This document shows positions 1-8,351 of a stretch of DNA of 64,000 nucleotides, piece by piece; position 1 is the first letter of the stretch; the number at the start of each line of letters is the position of its first letter. The notes below the pieces were generated by a model. That model did not search any database, was not told the DNA's origin, and worked only from the letters and a program-made list of their open reading frames with translations. The translations under genes and the position numbers were made by a program. Origin of the DNA: Mesorhizobium sp. M1C.F.Ca.ET.210.01.1.1 (lineage in GTDB: Bacteria > Pseudomonadota > Alphaproteobacteria > Rhizobiales > Rhizobiaceae). Location of the stretch: NCBI RefSeq assembly GCF_004791585.1, contig NZ_SRUU01000013.1:115593-179592 (forward strand), given 5' to 3'.

Positions 1-346
1 CGAACGGAACCACCAGCGCGCCGACCACCAGCGCCGGTATGATGCGGCCCGATCCCGCCATGCCTTCCGTCTGCATCTTGAAGCCGGCGGTGAACATCAG
101 CAAAACGAGGCCCAGCCAGTAAAAGGCGGAGAGCAAGGCACCCTGGGCGGGAAACCCGGCGAACAACCATTTGTGCGCGTCGGGCAAGACAAGCCCCAAC
201 ACCGACGGGCCGAGCGCAATTCCGCCCGCGATCTCGCCAATCACGCGCGGCAGCTTCAGCCGCTCGAACATATGTCCGCCGCCCAACGCGCCGACGAGCA
301 GCACGACAAGGGACAGGAAGAAGCGCGCGAGTTCAGAATCGTTCAT
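1..346 (-). CDS. Cation/proton antiporter, N-terminal part (runs off window)
   Basis: The first 115 residues of a membrane antiporter are present; the 3' end lies outside the window. The peptide starts MNDSELARFF and contains three or four hydrophobic segments with the run LPRVIGEIAGGIALGPSVLG, which is typical of the first helices of the Na+/H+ exchanger (CPA2/KefB-like) family. Such proteins exchange H+ for Na+ or K+ in the inner membrane. It lies downstream of and on the same strand as the sulfate-activation genes, 66 bases after the APS kinase gene, so it may be the last gene of that operon. The ion cannot be told from this fragment. Confidence 0.8.
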   Translation of the reverse strand, partial: MNDSELARFFLSLVVLLVGALGGGHMFERLKLPRVIGEIAGGIALGPSVLGLVLPDAHKWLFAGFPAQGALLSAFYWLGLVLLMFTAGFKMQTEGMAGSGRIIPALVVGALVVPF

Positions 347-412
347 GGCGCCGCCTTGTTTGACGCGCTCGAAAGGTGAATCTGGGATGTTGTCGGGGGG
401 TCACCGCCACGG

Positions 413-982
413 TCAATCGCGAACATAGGAGGCAACAATCCGCGCCGCGAGTTCATCCAGGGAATGTGCCTCGGTATCGAGTACGAGGTCCGGGTTGTCG
501 GGTGCCCGGTACTCGGTGTTGTAGCCGATCAGCGTATCGATCTCGCCGCTCATCGCCTTGCGATACAGCCCTTTCGGATCCCTTTGCGCGCAAGTCTGGA
601 CGGAGCAGGCGACGTAGCCGATCGTCAGGTTTGTGACATTCTCGCGGACATACTGGCGCGCATCCTGCCCGGCGGTGAGCGCGGCGACCACCACGCGCAG
701 GCCGGCATCGGCAGCCTTGTTGGCCAGATGCACCAGGACCGAGACCACCCGCAAACGGCTGTCCGCGCCAAATCCGAGATCGGCTCCAAAGAGCCCACGG
801 ACCTCATCGCCGTCGAAGAGAATGGCCGGAACGCCATGCCGTCGCAAATCCGCGACAACGCGGGTCGCCAGCGTCGTCTTGCCGGCCGAGGTTGGGCCCA
901 GCAGCCACAACACCGTTCCCGGCTGCGGATATCCGCAATCCTGTTGGGGCATCAGCCCGAAATGTCTCGTTCCATTGACCAT
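413..982 (-). CDS. cysC: Adenylylsulfate (APS) kinase, CysC-like
   Basis: The 189-residue product has a Walker A motif GPTSAGKTT at about residues 29-37 and the family's DGDEVR segment at 57-62, where most APS kinases have DGDNVR. APS kinases phosphorylate adenylyl-sulfate with ATP to give PAPS, the sulfate donor for sulfotransferases. The length matches stand-alone CysC. It sits 21 bases downstream of the gene whose C-terminal half is ATP sulfurylase, so one transcript supplies both activation steps. No sulfate-reduction gene is nearby; neighbours are polysaccharide genes, which favours a role in sulfation of a surface polymer rather than cysteine synthesis. That role is inferred from context. 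Confidence 0.85.
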   Translation of the reverse strand: MVNGTRHFGLMPQQDCGYPQPGTVLWLLGPTSAGKTTLATRVVADLRRHGVPAILFDGDEVRGLFGADLGFGADSRLRVVSVLVHLANKAADAGLRVVVAALTAGQDARQYVRENVTNLTIGYVACSVQTCAQRDPKGLYRKAMSGEIDTLIGYNTEYRAPDNPDLVLDTEAHSLDELAARIVASYVRD

Positions 983-1003
983 CTCTCATCCCCGGTTTGT
1001 GCC

Positions 1004-3184
1004 CTATTCCTGGAACAGTGCGTGCTGCACCATCATCTCGGCGCGCACGACGTCCTGCACCTCGGATCGCATCATCCAATTCGGCAGCGCCTCCCCCGCC
1101 CTCAAGGCGCGTCGAATCTCCGAGCCGCTGATAGGCGTCGCGGCCTCGCAGGCGTTCAGATCGACATAGCTCTCGGACTGGGTGTCGTAGCCGATGGCAT
1201 CGAAGAAGATCGGTTCAATGCCTAAATCGCCGAGCTCATCGAACAGCTCCCTGCTCGCATTGGCAGCGTAGAAACCGCCGACGCCCGAGTGGTCGCGTCC
1301 GATGATGAAATGGCTGCAGCCCATGTTCTTGCGGCACAATGCCGTGAAAACCGCTTCGCGTGGGCCCGCAAATCGCGGATAGGTGATGAAGCTTGCGAGC
1401 ACCACCTTGCCCGGCGGATAAATGCCGTAGTCGAGCATGGCCTGGTAGCCGTCGAGGATAAGGTGCGGCATGAAATCGCCGCGCTTGGCAAGTCCCACAA
1501 CAGGGTTGATCAGCAGGCCGTCGGCGTAAGTGCGCTCCAAGGCGGCCATCTGGATCACCTCATGGACGCGATGGACCATGTTGCGACTGTGGAAGGCCAC
1601 GACCCGGCTCCAGCCCTTATGCGCGAAGACCATGCGCAGTTGGGCCGGCGTCAGGTCGTAGCGCCGGTATGGCAAGGGCAGCGGCTGGATGAGCGTGATG
1701 CCGCCGGCCAGGAAGTGGCCGCCGCGCGCAAGCACGCGGGCGACGCCTGGATGCTCGCGCGAGTCCGTGCCGAACCATTTGCGCGCGAGCAGCTCCGGCT
1801 CGAAATCGTAGGTTTCGCCGATGTCGAGAACGGAATGCGCCATTCCGCTTTTGCTGGAAAGGAGAACCCTGTCGCCCTCAGAAAATCGGCTTGCGATCTC
1901 CCTCGGGACGGCCAGGACAACCGGCATTGTCCAGGCCAGGCCGGAGGGAAGCTGGTTGTATTCGAGTACGCTTTCCAGGCACGCCCTGTCCATGAAGCCC
2001 GACAGCGGCGAGAAGGTGCCGCGCGCGATCTGCTCGACGTCGGTCAGCTCATCGTCACCGACGGTGATCGCGGGGAGATCCCTGATGTCCAGGTCTTCCG
2101 CCGGCCCGAGCGTCCGGCTGACCAGGCGTCCGCCATGAGGCTCGACGCCGGCCAGCAAAGACGATGGGCGCACCCGGATGGAATGCGTGCCGTTGTGCAC
2201 ATTGCGCCGGAATTGCTCGGCGACCTTGACCACCATCCTTGCACAGTTGACCGGGTATTGGCCGATGGCGGTTTCCGCCGCCAGGACGAGGCCGTCGGCG
2301 CCGTCCGCCAGAGTGTTGTAGATGTCGTTGACTTCGGCGCGTGTCGGCGTCGGCGAACTCGTCATCGACTCCAGCAGGTTCGTTGCGACATAGACCTTCG
2401 CGCCATGCGCCTTGGCGGTGCGGATGATCATCTTCTGAATTGCCGGAATCTGCTCGATCGGAACTTCGCGGGACAGGTCGCCGCGATCGATCAGGATCGC
2501 ATCCGACTTCTCGGCGATGGACGCGAGATGGCGCAAGCCGCTCAGGCATTCGATCTTGGAGATGATGACCGCACCGGGGCCGGCCTTGGCCCGGGTGCCG
2601 TCGACGTCCGACGCACGATGCGCGAAGGAAAGCGCGAAATGGCGGATGCCCATCCGGCGGCCGATCGCGATGGCCGCCAGATCCTTGTCGGTAAGGGGCG
2701 GCATCTCGATAGTGCGCTGCACCGTTACGGCCTTGTTCTGGCCGAGCTCTCCACCGTTCAGAACCCTCAGGATGACGGCGTCGTTGTTCTTCTCCACGAC
2801 CTGGGTCAGGACAGCGTTGAAGTCGATGCTGATAAAGTCGCCGACTTGAAGCTTGTCGATGATATATGCCGGGTAGAAACTGATGCCGAACTGGTCGCCT
2901 GCCGCTGGCCGCGCCCGGGCAGTCAGGAACCGGTTTTCGCGCACCGTCACCTTTCCGTCGGCCAGCGGGCCGGTGCGGATCTGCGCGCCTTCGGTATCGA
3001 GACAAATCGGAATGTGCGTCCGTTTCTGGATGAAGGTGATGATCCGCTCGAGATCCTCGATCTTCGTGTGTGACAAATTGAGGCGCAATAGCGAGGTGCC
3101 GGCCCGCTCCAGCCAATGGATGACCTTGTCGTTCAGCGACGCCGGACCCAGCGTGCATAGCAGCTCGACTTCCCTGCCTTTCAT
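1004..3184 (-). CDS. Pyruvate kinase-ATP sulfurylase fusion protein
   Basis: This 726-residue protein joins two enzymes. Residues 1 to about 325 are a pyruvate kinase catalytic core: LCTLGPAS near the start, LRLNLSH (Arg34, Asn36, Ser38), LDTEG at 62-66, SKIE with Lys210 and Glu212, RGD with Asp236, and PTRAEVNDI at 280-288. The usual allosteric C-terminal domain is missing. Residues from about 345 to 726 are ATP sulfurylase (Sat type): RGTFSPLSGFM at 388-398, SRNMVHRVHE at 533-542 with the His538/His541 pair, and GRDHSG at 629-634. The first motif departs from the usual QTRNPxHRAHE. The ATG at 3184 is chosen because GAGGTGGGAG precedes it; the frame stays open further upstream without similarity. 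It is followed by the APS kinase gene. Local ATP supply from phosphoenolpyruvate for sulfate activation is an inference. Confidence 0.85.
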   Translation of the reverse strand: MKGREVELLCTLGPASLNDKVIHWLERAGTSLLRLNLSHTKIEDLERIITFIQKRTHIPICLDTEGAQIRTGPLADGKVTVRENRFLTARARPAAGDQFGISFYPAYIIDKLQVGDFISIDFNAVLTQVVEKNNDAVILRVLNGGELGQNKAVTVQRTIEMPPLTDKDLAAIAIGRRMGIRHFALSFAHRASDVDGTRAKAGPGAVIISKIECLSGLRHLASIAEKSDAILIDRGDLSREVPIEQIPAIQKMIIRTAKAHGAKVYVATNLLESMTSSPTPTRAEVNDIYNTLADGADGLVLAAETAIGQYPVNCARMVVKVAEQFRRNVHNGTHSIRVRPSSLLAGVEPHGGRLVSRTLGPAEDLDIRDLPAITVGDDELTDVEQIARGTFSPLSGFMDRACLESVLEYNQLPSGLAWTMPVVLAVPREIASRFSEGDRVLLSSKSGMAHSVLDIGETYDFEPELLARKWFGTDSREHPGVARVLARGGHFLAGGITLIQPLPLPYRRYDLTPAQLRMVFAHKGWSRVVAFHSRNMVHRVHEVIQMAALERTYADGLLINPVVGLAKRGDFMPHLILDGYQAMLDYGIYPPGKVVLASFITYPRFAGPREAVFTALCRKNMGCSHFIIGRDHSGVGGFYAANASRELFDELGDLGIEPIFFDAIGYDTQSESYVDLNACEAATPISGSEIRRALRAGEALPNWMMRSEVQDVVRAEMMVQHALFQE

Positions 3185-3229
3185 GGCTCCCACCTCTGTT
3201 TCCGTGTTTGCGCAGTTCGTGCGATGAGT

Positions 3230-3245
3230 GATCAACCAGTTGATC
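3230..3245. promoter_or_regulatory. Short palindrome upstream of the pyruvate kinase-sulfurylase gene
   Basis: GATCAA-CCAG-TTGATC forms a perfect 6-base inverted repeat 45 bases upstream of the start codon at 3184. It has the halves of an Fnr/FixK box in the opposite order, so it is not such a box. It could be an operator; nothing else supports this. Confidence 0.25.
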
Positions 3246-3313
3246 TGGGTGCGATCCTGCCGACAGGGCGAGACCGCGGGCATGGAGGCGGTGTCAGCGC
3301 TCAGGTCGATTGA

Positions 3314-3341
3314 TTGCCGTCGTTGCAGCTGTGGACGGCAA
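3314..3341 (-). terminator. Hairpin between beta-helix gene and sulfurylase fusion gene
   Basis: TTGCCGTC and GACGGCAA form an 8-base stem with a 12-base loop in the 185-base gap between the two minus-strand genes. No T run follows on the minus strand, so it may be a weak terminator or an mRNA processing hairpin rather than a strong stop. Confidence 0.35.
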
Positions 3342-3369
3342 CGATCCGCTGCTTGCCGACGGTGCGGCC

Positions 3370-4407
3370 TCACAGCGCTTCGTCGGTAAAGCGGGCCACG
3401 TCCTGATGCGCCGTGATCCATTGGAGATGCGCCTTGTCCCAGTATCGGCGGGCATCGATTCCCGTCAGCACCGTGAAGCCGGACGGTGGCATCGGGAATG
3501 CGGACGGCATCGGCTCGTCGGGCAGCCACAGCAGCATGTTGTCCCGGCATTCGATCGCCAGCCGCCACGTGCGTTCCAGACGATGAAACCCACGCATGTT
3601 TGCCGCGGCGAGCGCAAAGACCGATCCCGTGATCCGCAACCTGGGTGATCGGTCGGTGGCCTTGACCGGCGTCTGATGCGTGATTTCACCCTTGGCCAGA
3701 TAGGCATGCATGTGGATGAGCGTTCTGTCGATATGCACGGTCTCGTTCGTTCCGTCCCGCTCCTTTTTCGCGGGATCCACGCTGATCCCCGAGAAGCACC
3801 CATCGAAGAGGCAATCTTCGATGGTGCCGCTAAGCAGATAGTCGTTCTCCACCGCGTCATCCCGGACCTCGCTGAGCCAGCAGCCTTTGACGCGAAAGCG
3901 CGTGGCCCCTTCGGCGAAGCGAATTGCGTCCCAGCAGCGGCGCACACGAACACCTTCTATCGTGGCGTCCGCGGTTTCGCCCCTGACGAGAAGAGCCGCG
4001 CTGTTGCAGTATGTGTCCTCCCAGTCCGACGTCTGCGGTACTTCACCATTGAAGCGCCCGCCGATGAACCGAACGCCGGGGCAGTCGCGGATGACAACCG
4101 GATAACGATTGACCGGCAGCGTCCCCTCGTCGCAGCCCATCGTCACGCTCGGCTCGCTGTTCCGGCTGTTGGCAACCGTGAAGGACGCATTCCGGGCATC
4201 GATTGTTGATCCCTCCGGGAGGTTCCGAATTGACTGCTGCTCATAGCCGTACTCGCCATTCAAGACGATCGGCTGGCCTTTCCCGCTGTCAATCGGCGGG
4301 AGTGGCGCCTGCCCGCCCTGCGCCTTTTGTGGTCCGGGCAACAGGGCGAATAGGGGATATGAGCCGGCAAGGCTCATGAATGCACGGCGATCCATTCTCA
4401 TGCTCAT
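3370..4407 (-). CDS. Exported right-handed parallel beta-helix protein
   Basis: The 345-residue product starts MSMRMDRRAFMSLAG, a twin-arginine-like signal (DRRAFM followed by a hydrophobic stretch to about residue 30). The rest shows the pattern of a right-handed beta-helix: short repeated turns such as VRFIGGRFNG, ATIEGVRVRRC, FRVKGCWLSEVRDDAVENDY and GTIEDCLFDGCFSGIS, with recurrent Asn/Asp-Asp turns. This fold is used by polysaccharide lyases and epimerases. The start codon overlaps the stop of the upstream kinase gene (ATGA), so the two are translationally coupled. In a polysaccharide gene cluster it is probably a periplasmic polymer-modifying or degrading protein; the substrate is not visible. 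Confidence 0.7.
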   Translation of the reverse strand: MSMRMDRRAFMSLAGSYPLFALLPGPQKAQGGQAPLPPIDSGKGQPIVLNGEYGYEQQSIRNLPEGSTIDARNASFTVANSRNSEPSVTMGCDEGTLPVNRYPVVIRDCPGVRFIGGRFNGEVPQTSDWEDTYCNSAALLVRGETADATIEGVRVRRCWDAIRFAEGATRFRVKGCWLSEVRDDAVENDYLLSGTIEDCLFDGCFSGISVDPAKKERDGTNETVHIDRTLIHMHAYLAKGEITHQTPVKATDRSPRLRITGSVFALAAANMRGFHRLERTWRLAIECRDNMLLWLPDEPMPSAFPMPPSGFTVLTGIDARRYWDKAHLQWITAHQDVARFTDEAL

Positions 4408-5234
4408 TGTCCTGCCATGTCGCACAACCGATGCCTGTCGAGGCATGCGAGCAGGACCGCCTCGAGCGCTCTTTCCGCAACGTCTTCGGGCGATGCCAGC
4501 CTGTCCACATCGACCGCCGCCAGTACGCAGGAGTGGTCTTCCGCGCGCATTTCCCTTTCGAGGTCCGCAGCCATTTCGCGGCAAGTATGATCCGCCGCCG
4601 ACCAGAGATCAGGGTAGCTGTCCGCAGATTTTCTTTGCATCCGCGAGGACCGATCGCTCCTGGTCAGGAGTCGATCTCGTGCGATGTCGGCGCCGCCGCG
4701 CAGATGAACAAAAATCATGTCATGCATGCCAATGGAAGAAAGTATATCAAGCCATTTTTCGGATGTCGTTCGATGCTTGCTCTTCAGAAAGATGGACCAG
4801 AAGCCCTGCAGCAACCCCTGATCCAGTATGATTATCGAATTCTTTCTTGTTCTCTCATCTTCTATGTAGGCGATCAAAGAACAAAGGTTCCAGGTAACTT
4901 TGATCACATCGACAAGCGACATCTGCCCGCTTTCGATGACGAAGCGCCCAATCCGCCCAACCAGCGAACGGAACTCAGGATCTCTGAATCGTGGGATGAC
5001 GATTCCGATCCTGTATATCTGCCTGCCGATGAATGTTCGTGTCTCCCCAGCTATCCTCACTTCGCCAACCAGCGGACCGCACCGTTGCAAGCTTTTCGCC
5101 ATCAGGCTGGAGGCGGTCGTCTTCCCAATGCCGGGGAGACCAAAGAATTCTACAAAGCGAATATCTGTATGAAGCGCACGCGCTTCGGATGACGGGAGGC
5201 CCGCCACCAGGTCACGAACCGTATGCGAAGTCAT
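4404..5234 (-). CDS. P-loop kinase-like protein of the polysaccharide cluster
   Basis: The 276-residue product carries a Walker A motif GLPGIGKTT at about residues 32-40 preceded by a beta-strand (RFVEFF), as in nucleoside and nucleotide kinases. A hydrophobic strand ending in Asp (SIIILDQG) is a likely Walker B. No closer family was recognised. The ATG at 5234 is taken as start; an in-frame TTG 36 bases further upstream is an alternative. The gene lies between the polymerase-type gene and the beta-helix gene and overlaps the latter by four bases. Together with its upstream neighbour it is visibly richer in A+T than the rest of the window, which suggests a separate origin for this part of the cluster. 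Confidence 0.6.
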   Translation of the reverse strand: MTSHTVRDLVAGLPSSEARALHTDIRFVEFFGLPGIGKTTASSLMAKSLQRCGPLVGEVRIAGETRTFIGRQIYRIGIVIPRFRDPEFRSLVGRIGRFVIESGQMSLVDVIKVTWNLCSLIAYIEDERTRKNSIIILDQGLLQGFWSIFLKSKHRTTSEKWLDILSSIGMHDMIFVHLRGGADIARDRLLTRSDRSSRMQRKSADSYPDLWSAADHTCREMAADLEREMRAEDHSCVLAAVDVDRLASPEDVAERALEAVLLACLDRHRLCDMAGQ

Positions 5235-5288
5235 GGGCTCACTTGACGGAGATAGCGCTCGGAAGAACAAGGAGAGAGCAGGAAAAGG

Positions 5289-6569
5289 TCAGTGTTGGAA
5301 TGCCGGCGACGCAGTGCCTTTGAACTGCATAGTATTCTCGGCCCGCTCGGTCCGCGGCAGTCGCTGCATTCCGCGATAGAACATGAGCAGCGCCAATGGC
5401 AGCCAGAAGAAAGGCGCCGTCGACGGGCCGAAGGAATCGCTCATCTGATTGGCGACGAGATAATTCAACACAGAAACCGATGCACCGAGCACCATCACAT
5501 CGGTCTTTGCCGAGGGCTCGCTCGCGTCACTACCAATCAATGTGTGAAGAACGGCGCTTGCCAGGTAGAACGTGGCCAACAGAGCAATGACCGTCACCAA
5601 AGCGAGGCCGGGCACTCCCAGCGTCCGGAAATAGTCGATGAACAGGTTATGACTGTGGGGAGCTATGTCGCCTATCCACTGGCCCGCACCCACACCCAGG
5701 AACGGATGCGCCAAGCCCAGATCGATCGACATCGACCATAGGCGTTGCCGCGATATCATGGAGTGCGCGTCGCCTCCGGAGAGTTGAACGAACAGCAGGT
5801 TGTAGGCTCGCGGATTGAAATGCTGCAACGTCTGCAAACTCGCCAGAAATAATACCGGAGCCGCAACCATCCCAACAATTATTGATATCGGATTCTTCTT
5901 TCTTCTTATAAGATAAACACAGTATAGCCCAAAGAACAATCCAAGACCAACAACACCGACGACGAAATTGGTCTTTGAGCCTGATTTCACCAGGCCAAGG
6001 AGCACCGCCACGAGGCTGCCAAGGAGAAGAATTCGGTATTTGCGGGAAACGGTGAGTCTCGCGGCGACAAGCGGCAGACCCGCCGACAGGGCAATTCCCA
6101 GTTGGTTCGAATGCTTGAAATATCCTGCGGCCCTGTCGGCGAACCTGGCACCGCCCAGGCCTACTATCACGAGGCAGGATGTTACGACGCTCATGATGAT
6201 CATCGCCGTTACAATCCTGTCAACCGCCTCAGGACCCTTGGGTCTAATGGAGATCGCCGCAACGGCCGGGATCGTAGCGAAACCAAACACCTGCGCGAAA
6301 ACCGCGCGTCCAGTCCTGATCGGGTTGTCGGCGTAGGTCATCGATAGCAGGGAAAGAACAACGATGAATGCAGCCGTCGTCAGCACAGCAGTCGTCAAGG
6401 CCGCTTCAGCTCGATGAAGGCTTCTTGCTATCTCGCTGTAGGTAGCGACGCTTAGCAAGGCGCAGAACAGGGCCAGCAAAAAGGAAATTGAACCGTCGGC
6501 TCCGCCAATCCGCGCGGCGCCGGGGAACCATGTCGACATGATAAGCAGGAGAATAGATACTTGCAGCAT
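5289..6569 (-). CDS. O-antigen ligase / polysaccharide polymerase-type membrane protein
   Basis: The 426-residue product is almost entirely hydrophobic, with roughly ten to twelve membrane segments. Its C-terminal half has the family signature: RQRLW, then HPFLGVGAGQW, then HSHNLFIDYFRTLGVPGL, which matches the large periplasmic loop and following helix of the WaaL/Wzy_C superfamily. Such proteins polymerise or transfer lipid-linked oligosaccharides on the periplasmic side. It is the first gene of the minus-strand set that continues through kinase, beta-helix, sulfurylase fusion and APS kinase. Whether it is a ligase or a polymerase cannot be settled; an exopolysaccharide polymerase is favoured because an ExoY-type transferase is close by. 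Confidence 0.8.
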   Translation of the reverse strand: MLQVSILLLIMSTWFPGAARIGGADGSISFLLALFCALLSVATYSEIARSLHRAEAALTTAVLTTAAFIVVLSLLSMTYADNPIRTGRAVFAQVFGFATIPAVAAISIRPKGPEAVDRIVTAMIIMSVVTSCLVIVGLGGARFADRAAGYFKHSNQLGIALSAGLPLVAARLTVSRKYRILLLGSLVAVLLGLVKSGSKTNFVVGVVGLGLFFGLYCVYLIRRKKNPISIIVGMVAAPVLFLASLQTLQHFNPRAYNLLFVQLSGGDAHSMISRQRLWSMSIDLGLAHPFLGVGAGQWIGDIAPHSHNLFIDYFRTLGVPGLALVTVIALLATFYLASAVLHTLIGSDASEPSAKTDVMVLGASVSVLNYLVANQMSDSFGPSTAPFFWLPLALLMFYRGMQRLPRTERAENTMQFKGTASPAFQH

Positions 6570-6938
6570 GGGTGGGTCATCTCACCGGAGGCGGCGCTTC
6601 CAGCATCTTCGGCGGCCTATGAGGCTGTGGCGAATGGTGTGCTCACAGTAAATTCCGGCGCAACGATTCAAGACACGCTGCCGCACCGCGGGTGAACTTC
6701 CGCGTACCTATTTCATAAGCAGCGTAGGCTCAGCCCGCGGGCAAGGAAATGAGCGAAAGGACGTCATTGGGACAAGCTGTCCTACGCCTTTTGTGCAAGC
6801 GGCCGTGGTGCGGCGATTTCCAGCCACCTTGTTAAGGCGACGGGCAGCGCGCCGAGATTGAGTGTTGGTCCGGATCCGCGGATGTGGGAGACTTTGCGCA
6901 CGGCACACTTTGAGTCTTCCACACCATAGGAGATCGCA
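6570..6938. other. 369-base intergenic region, divergent promoters
   Basis: The region separates the minus-strand polymerase gene from a small plus-strand membrane protein gene. It contains no convincing coding sequence, RNA gene or repeat. Promoters for both neighbours are expected here, but no box could be assigned. Confidence 0.5.
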
Positions 6939-7187
6939 GTGCTTTTGGGTCTCATCGCCGTCGGTGCGATCGGCGTCTTGCTGGGACTTCGCGTTCGTGC
7001 GCCCGCGCTTATCGTCGCGACAGCCGTCATTGTCGTGGTCGCAACCATAGCAGGCGGCATTGGCGGTTTGTTCGATTGGCACCGCTTGCTTTCGATCCTG
7101 CTCCTCGTTGTCGCGCTGCAGCTCGCCTACCTGTTCGGCCTCCTCCTCGGCGTCATGTGGCGGCGCAGCATGCCCCCTCAGCAATGA
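6939..7187 (+). CDS. Small membrane protein, unrecognised
   Basis: The 82-residue product has a GTG start preceded by ATAGGAGA at proper spacing. It contains three hydrophobic stretches (LLGLIAVGAIGVLLGL, ALIVATAVIVVVATIAGGIGG, LLSILLLVVALQLAYLFGLLLGV) and ends in the basic run MWRRSMPPQQ. The last stretch vaguely resembles the small ExoX-type repressors of exopolysaccharide synthesis, which are also short membrane proteins encoded near exoY. That resemblance is weak and context-driven, so no symbol is given. It is convergent with the sugar transferase gene. Confidence 0.55.
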   Translation: MLLGLIAVGAIGVLLGLRVRAPALIVATAVIVVVATIAGGIGGLFDWHRLLSILLLVVALQLAYLFGLLLGVMWRRSMPPQQ

Positions 7188-7272
7188 TGGCTGGGACCGC
7201 CGGTGGTACTGCGGTCTTCGAGGCATAGACAGGCACGAGGAAGAATTCGCGATGCGCCCAACGCATGTCGCG

Positions 7273-7349
7273 CAGCGGTTTTGCGAAAACGATGTGCATG
7301 AAAACAAGGCCTGAAGCGCGTCGCCCGAATCCGTTTCAGCGCGACGCGC
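7273..7349 (+). repeat. Dispersed intergenic palindromic repeat, subtype B copy 1
   Basis: This stretch between two convergent genes aligns with 61771-61843: both have CAGCGGTTTT, then a CAT-AAAACAA segment, then AAGCGCG and a closing inverted repeat. Here the end is a strong hairpin, GCGCGTCGC (7316-7324) pairing with GCGACGCGC (7341-7349). It probably also serves as a terminator for both flanking genes. Confidence 0.65.
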
Positions 7350-7354
7350 ATTGG

Positions 7355-8071
7355 TCAAGACGCATGGTCGAATTTCATCACGGCAAAGATCGTCCGTATG
7401 AGAATGATGACATCGGCCCACATGGACCAGTTCCGCACGTAGCGGCTGTCGATATTGACACGACTGGGATAGTCTATTGCGTCTCTGCCCGTCACTTGCC
7501 ACAGGCCGGTAAGCCCCGGCCGGGCCCGAAGATAGTCGATCGCACAAGCGCCGTAGCGTTGCAATTCGTTGGGAACGACCGGCCGAGGGCCGACACAACT
7601 CATTTCGCCGCGCAGCACGTTGATGAGTTGAGGCAGCTCATCCAGGCTCGATTTCCTGAGAATGTGTCCCAGGAACGTGATGCGGGGGTCGTTTCTGATT
7701 TTCCAGTTCTGCTCCCATTCCTTGGCGGCTTCCGGATTGGTCGCAAGATACTCGGCCAGAACCTGCTCGGAATTGGCGACCATGGTCCTGAACTTGTAGC
7801 AGGAGAAGCGCTTGCCGTTGAAGCCGACCCGGGTGTGGGAGAATATCGCCGGCGCGCCGTCGGTCAGCAATATCAGGAGGGCAATCGCCAGCATAACCGG
7901 AGCGGCGAGGACAAGCGCGATCGACGCGACCGTCACATCCATCATCCTCTTGGACCGCCCCCCAAGCGGGCGACGGTTTTGCCCGACGCGGATGCCGGGC
8001 CCGTGGGAGTTCATGTCAAATGCGCTGATCGTCATGAGTTTCGCCAAGGAACACGGCTGGATTTTCCGCAT
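7355..8071 (-). CDS. ExoY-type undecaprenyl-phosphate sugar-1-phosphate transferase
   Basis: The 238-residue product has all marks of the bacterial sugar transferase family: one N-terminal hydrophobic helix (about residues 45-70), KFRTM at 93-97, SSLDELPQ at 141-148, GPRP at 161-164 and PGLTGLWQV at 185-193. These enzymes start repeat-unit assembly by moving a sugar phosphate from UDP-sugar to undecaprenyl phosphate in the inner membrane. The sequence follows rhizobial ExoY (succinoglycan, galactose-1-P) closely in length and order of motifs. The start is uncertain, because internal ATG codons at about residues 13 and 20 could be used. It is transcribed away from the 361-residue unknown gene. 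Confidence 0.85.
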   Translation of the reverse strand: MRKIQPCSLAKLMTISAFDMNSHGPGIRVGQNRRPLGGRSKRMMDVTVASIALVLAAPVMLAIALLILLTDGAPAIFSHTRVGFNGKRFSCYKFRTMVANSEQVLAEYLATNPEAAKEWEQNWKIRNDPRITFLGHILRKSSLDELPQLINVLRGEMSCVGPRPVVPNELQRYGACAIDYLRARPGLTGLWQVTGRDAIDYPSRVNIDSRYVRNWSMWADVIILIRTIFAVMKFDHAS

Positions 8072-8351
8072 TCAACTTCACAACGGCGTGTCATTGCCGG
8101 CAAGAGCAGCAAAGGAGGTAGCGCCGTGTCTGGCGCCGGTTACCCCCTTAGCCTGATCAGCGGGTCGCAGACATTCTGGCGGTAAGCCTTCTGATCGAAC
8201 GACGTATCCCCAAGCACTCCGTTTTCTGCAGTAGCAGTTCGGGTAAGTTCGGCGGTATGGCGAGATCGACGCATCGGAACCGGTTCGGTCACCAGGCGGT
8301 CGGGAGCGCCGACCGAATTCGGGCCGGCGCACTTCCGGCAAGGATGAGGGA

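Noticed and set aside
1289..3073. Long plus-strand open frame of nearly 600 codons opposite the pyruvate kinase-sulfurylase gene
   Set aside because: It is the antisense shadow of a GC-rich gene; its translation is rich in Asp, Arg, Val and Gly without any family motif, while the minus strand has clear enzyme signatures.
3230..3245. GATCAACCAGTTGATC considered as a Fnr/FixK box
   Set aside because: The half-sites are in reverse order (ATCAA-N4-TTGAT), which these regulators do not recognise; kept only as a low-confidence palindrome.
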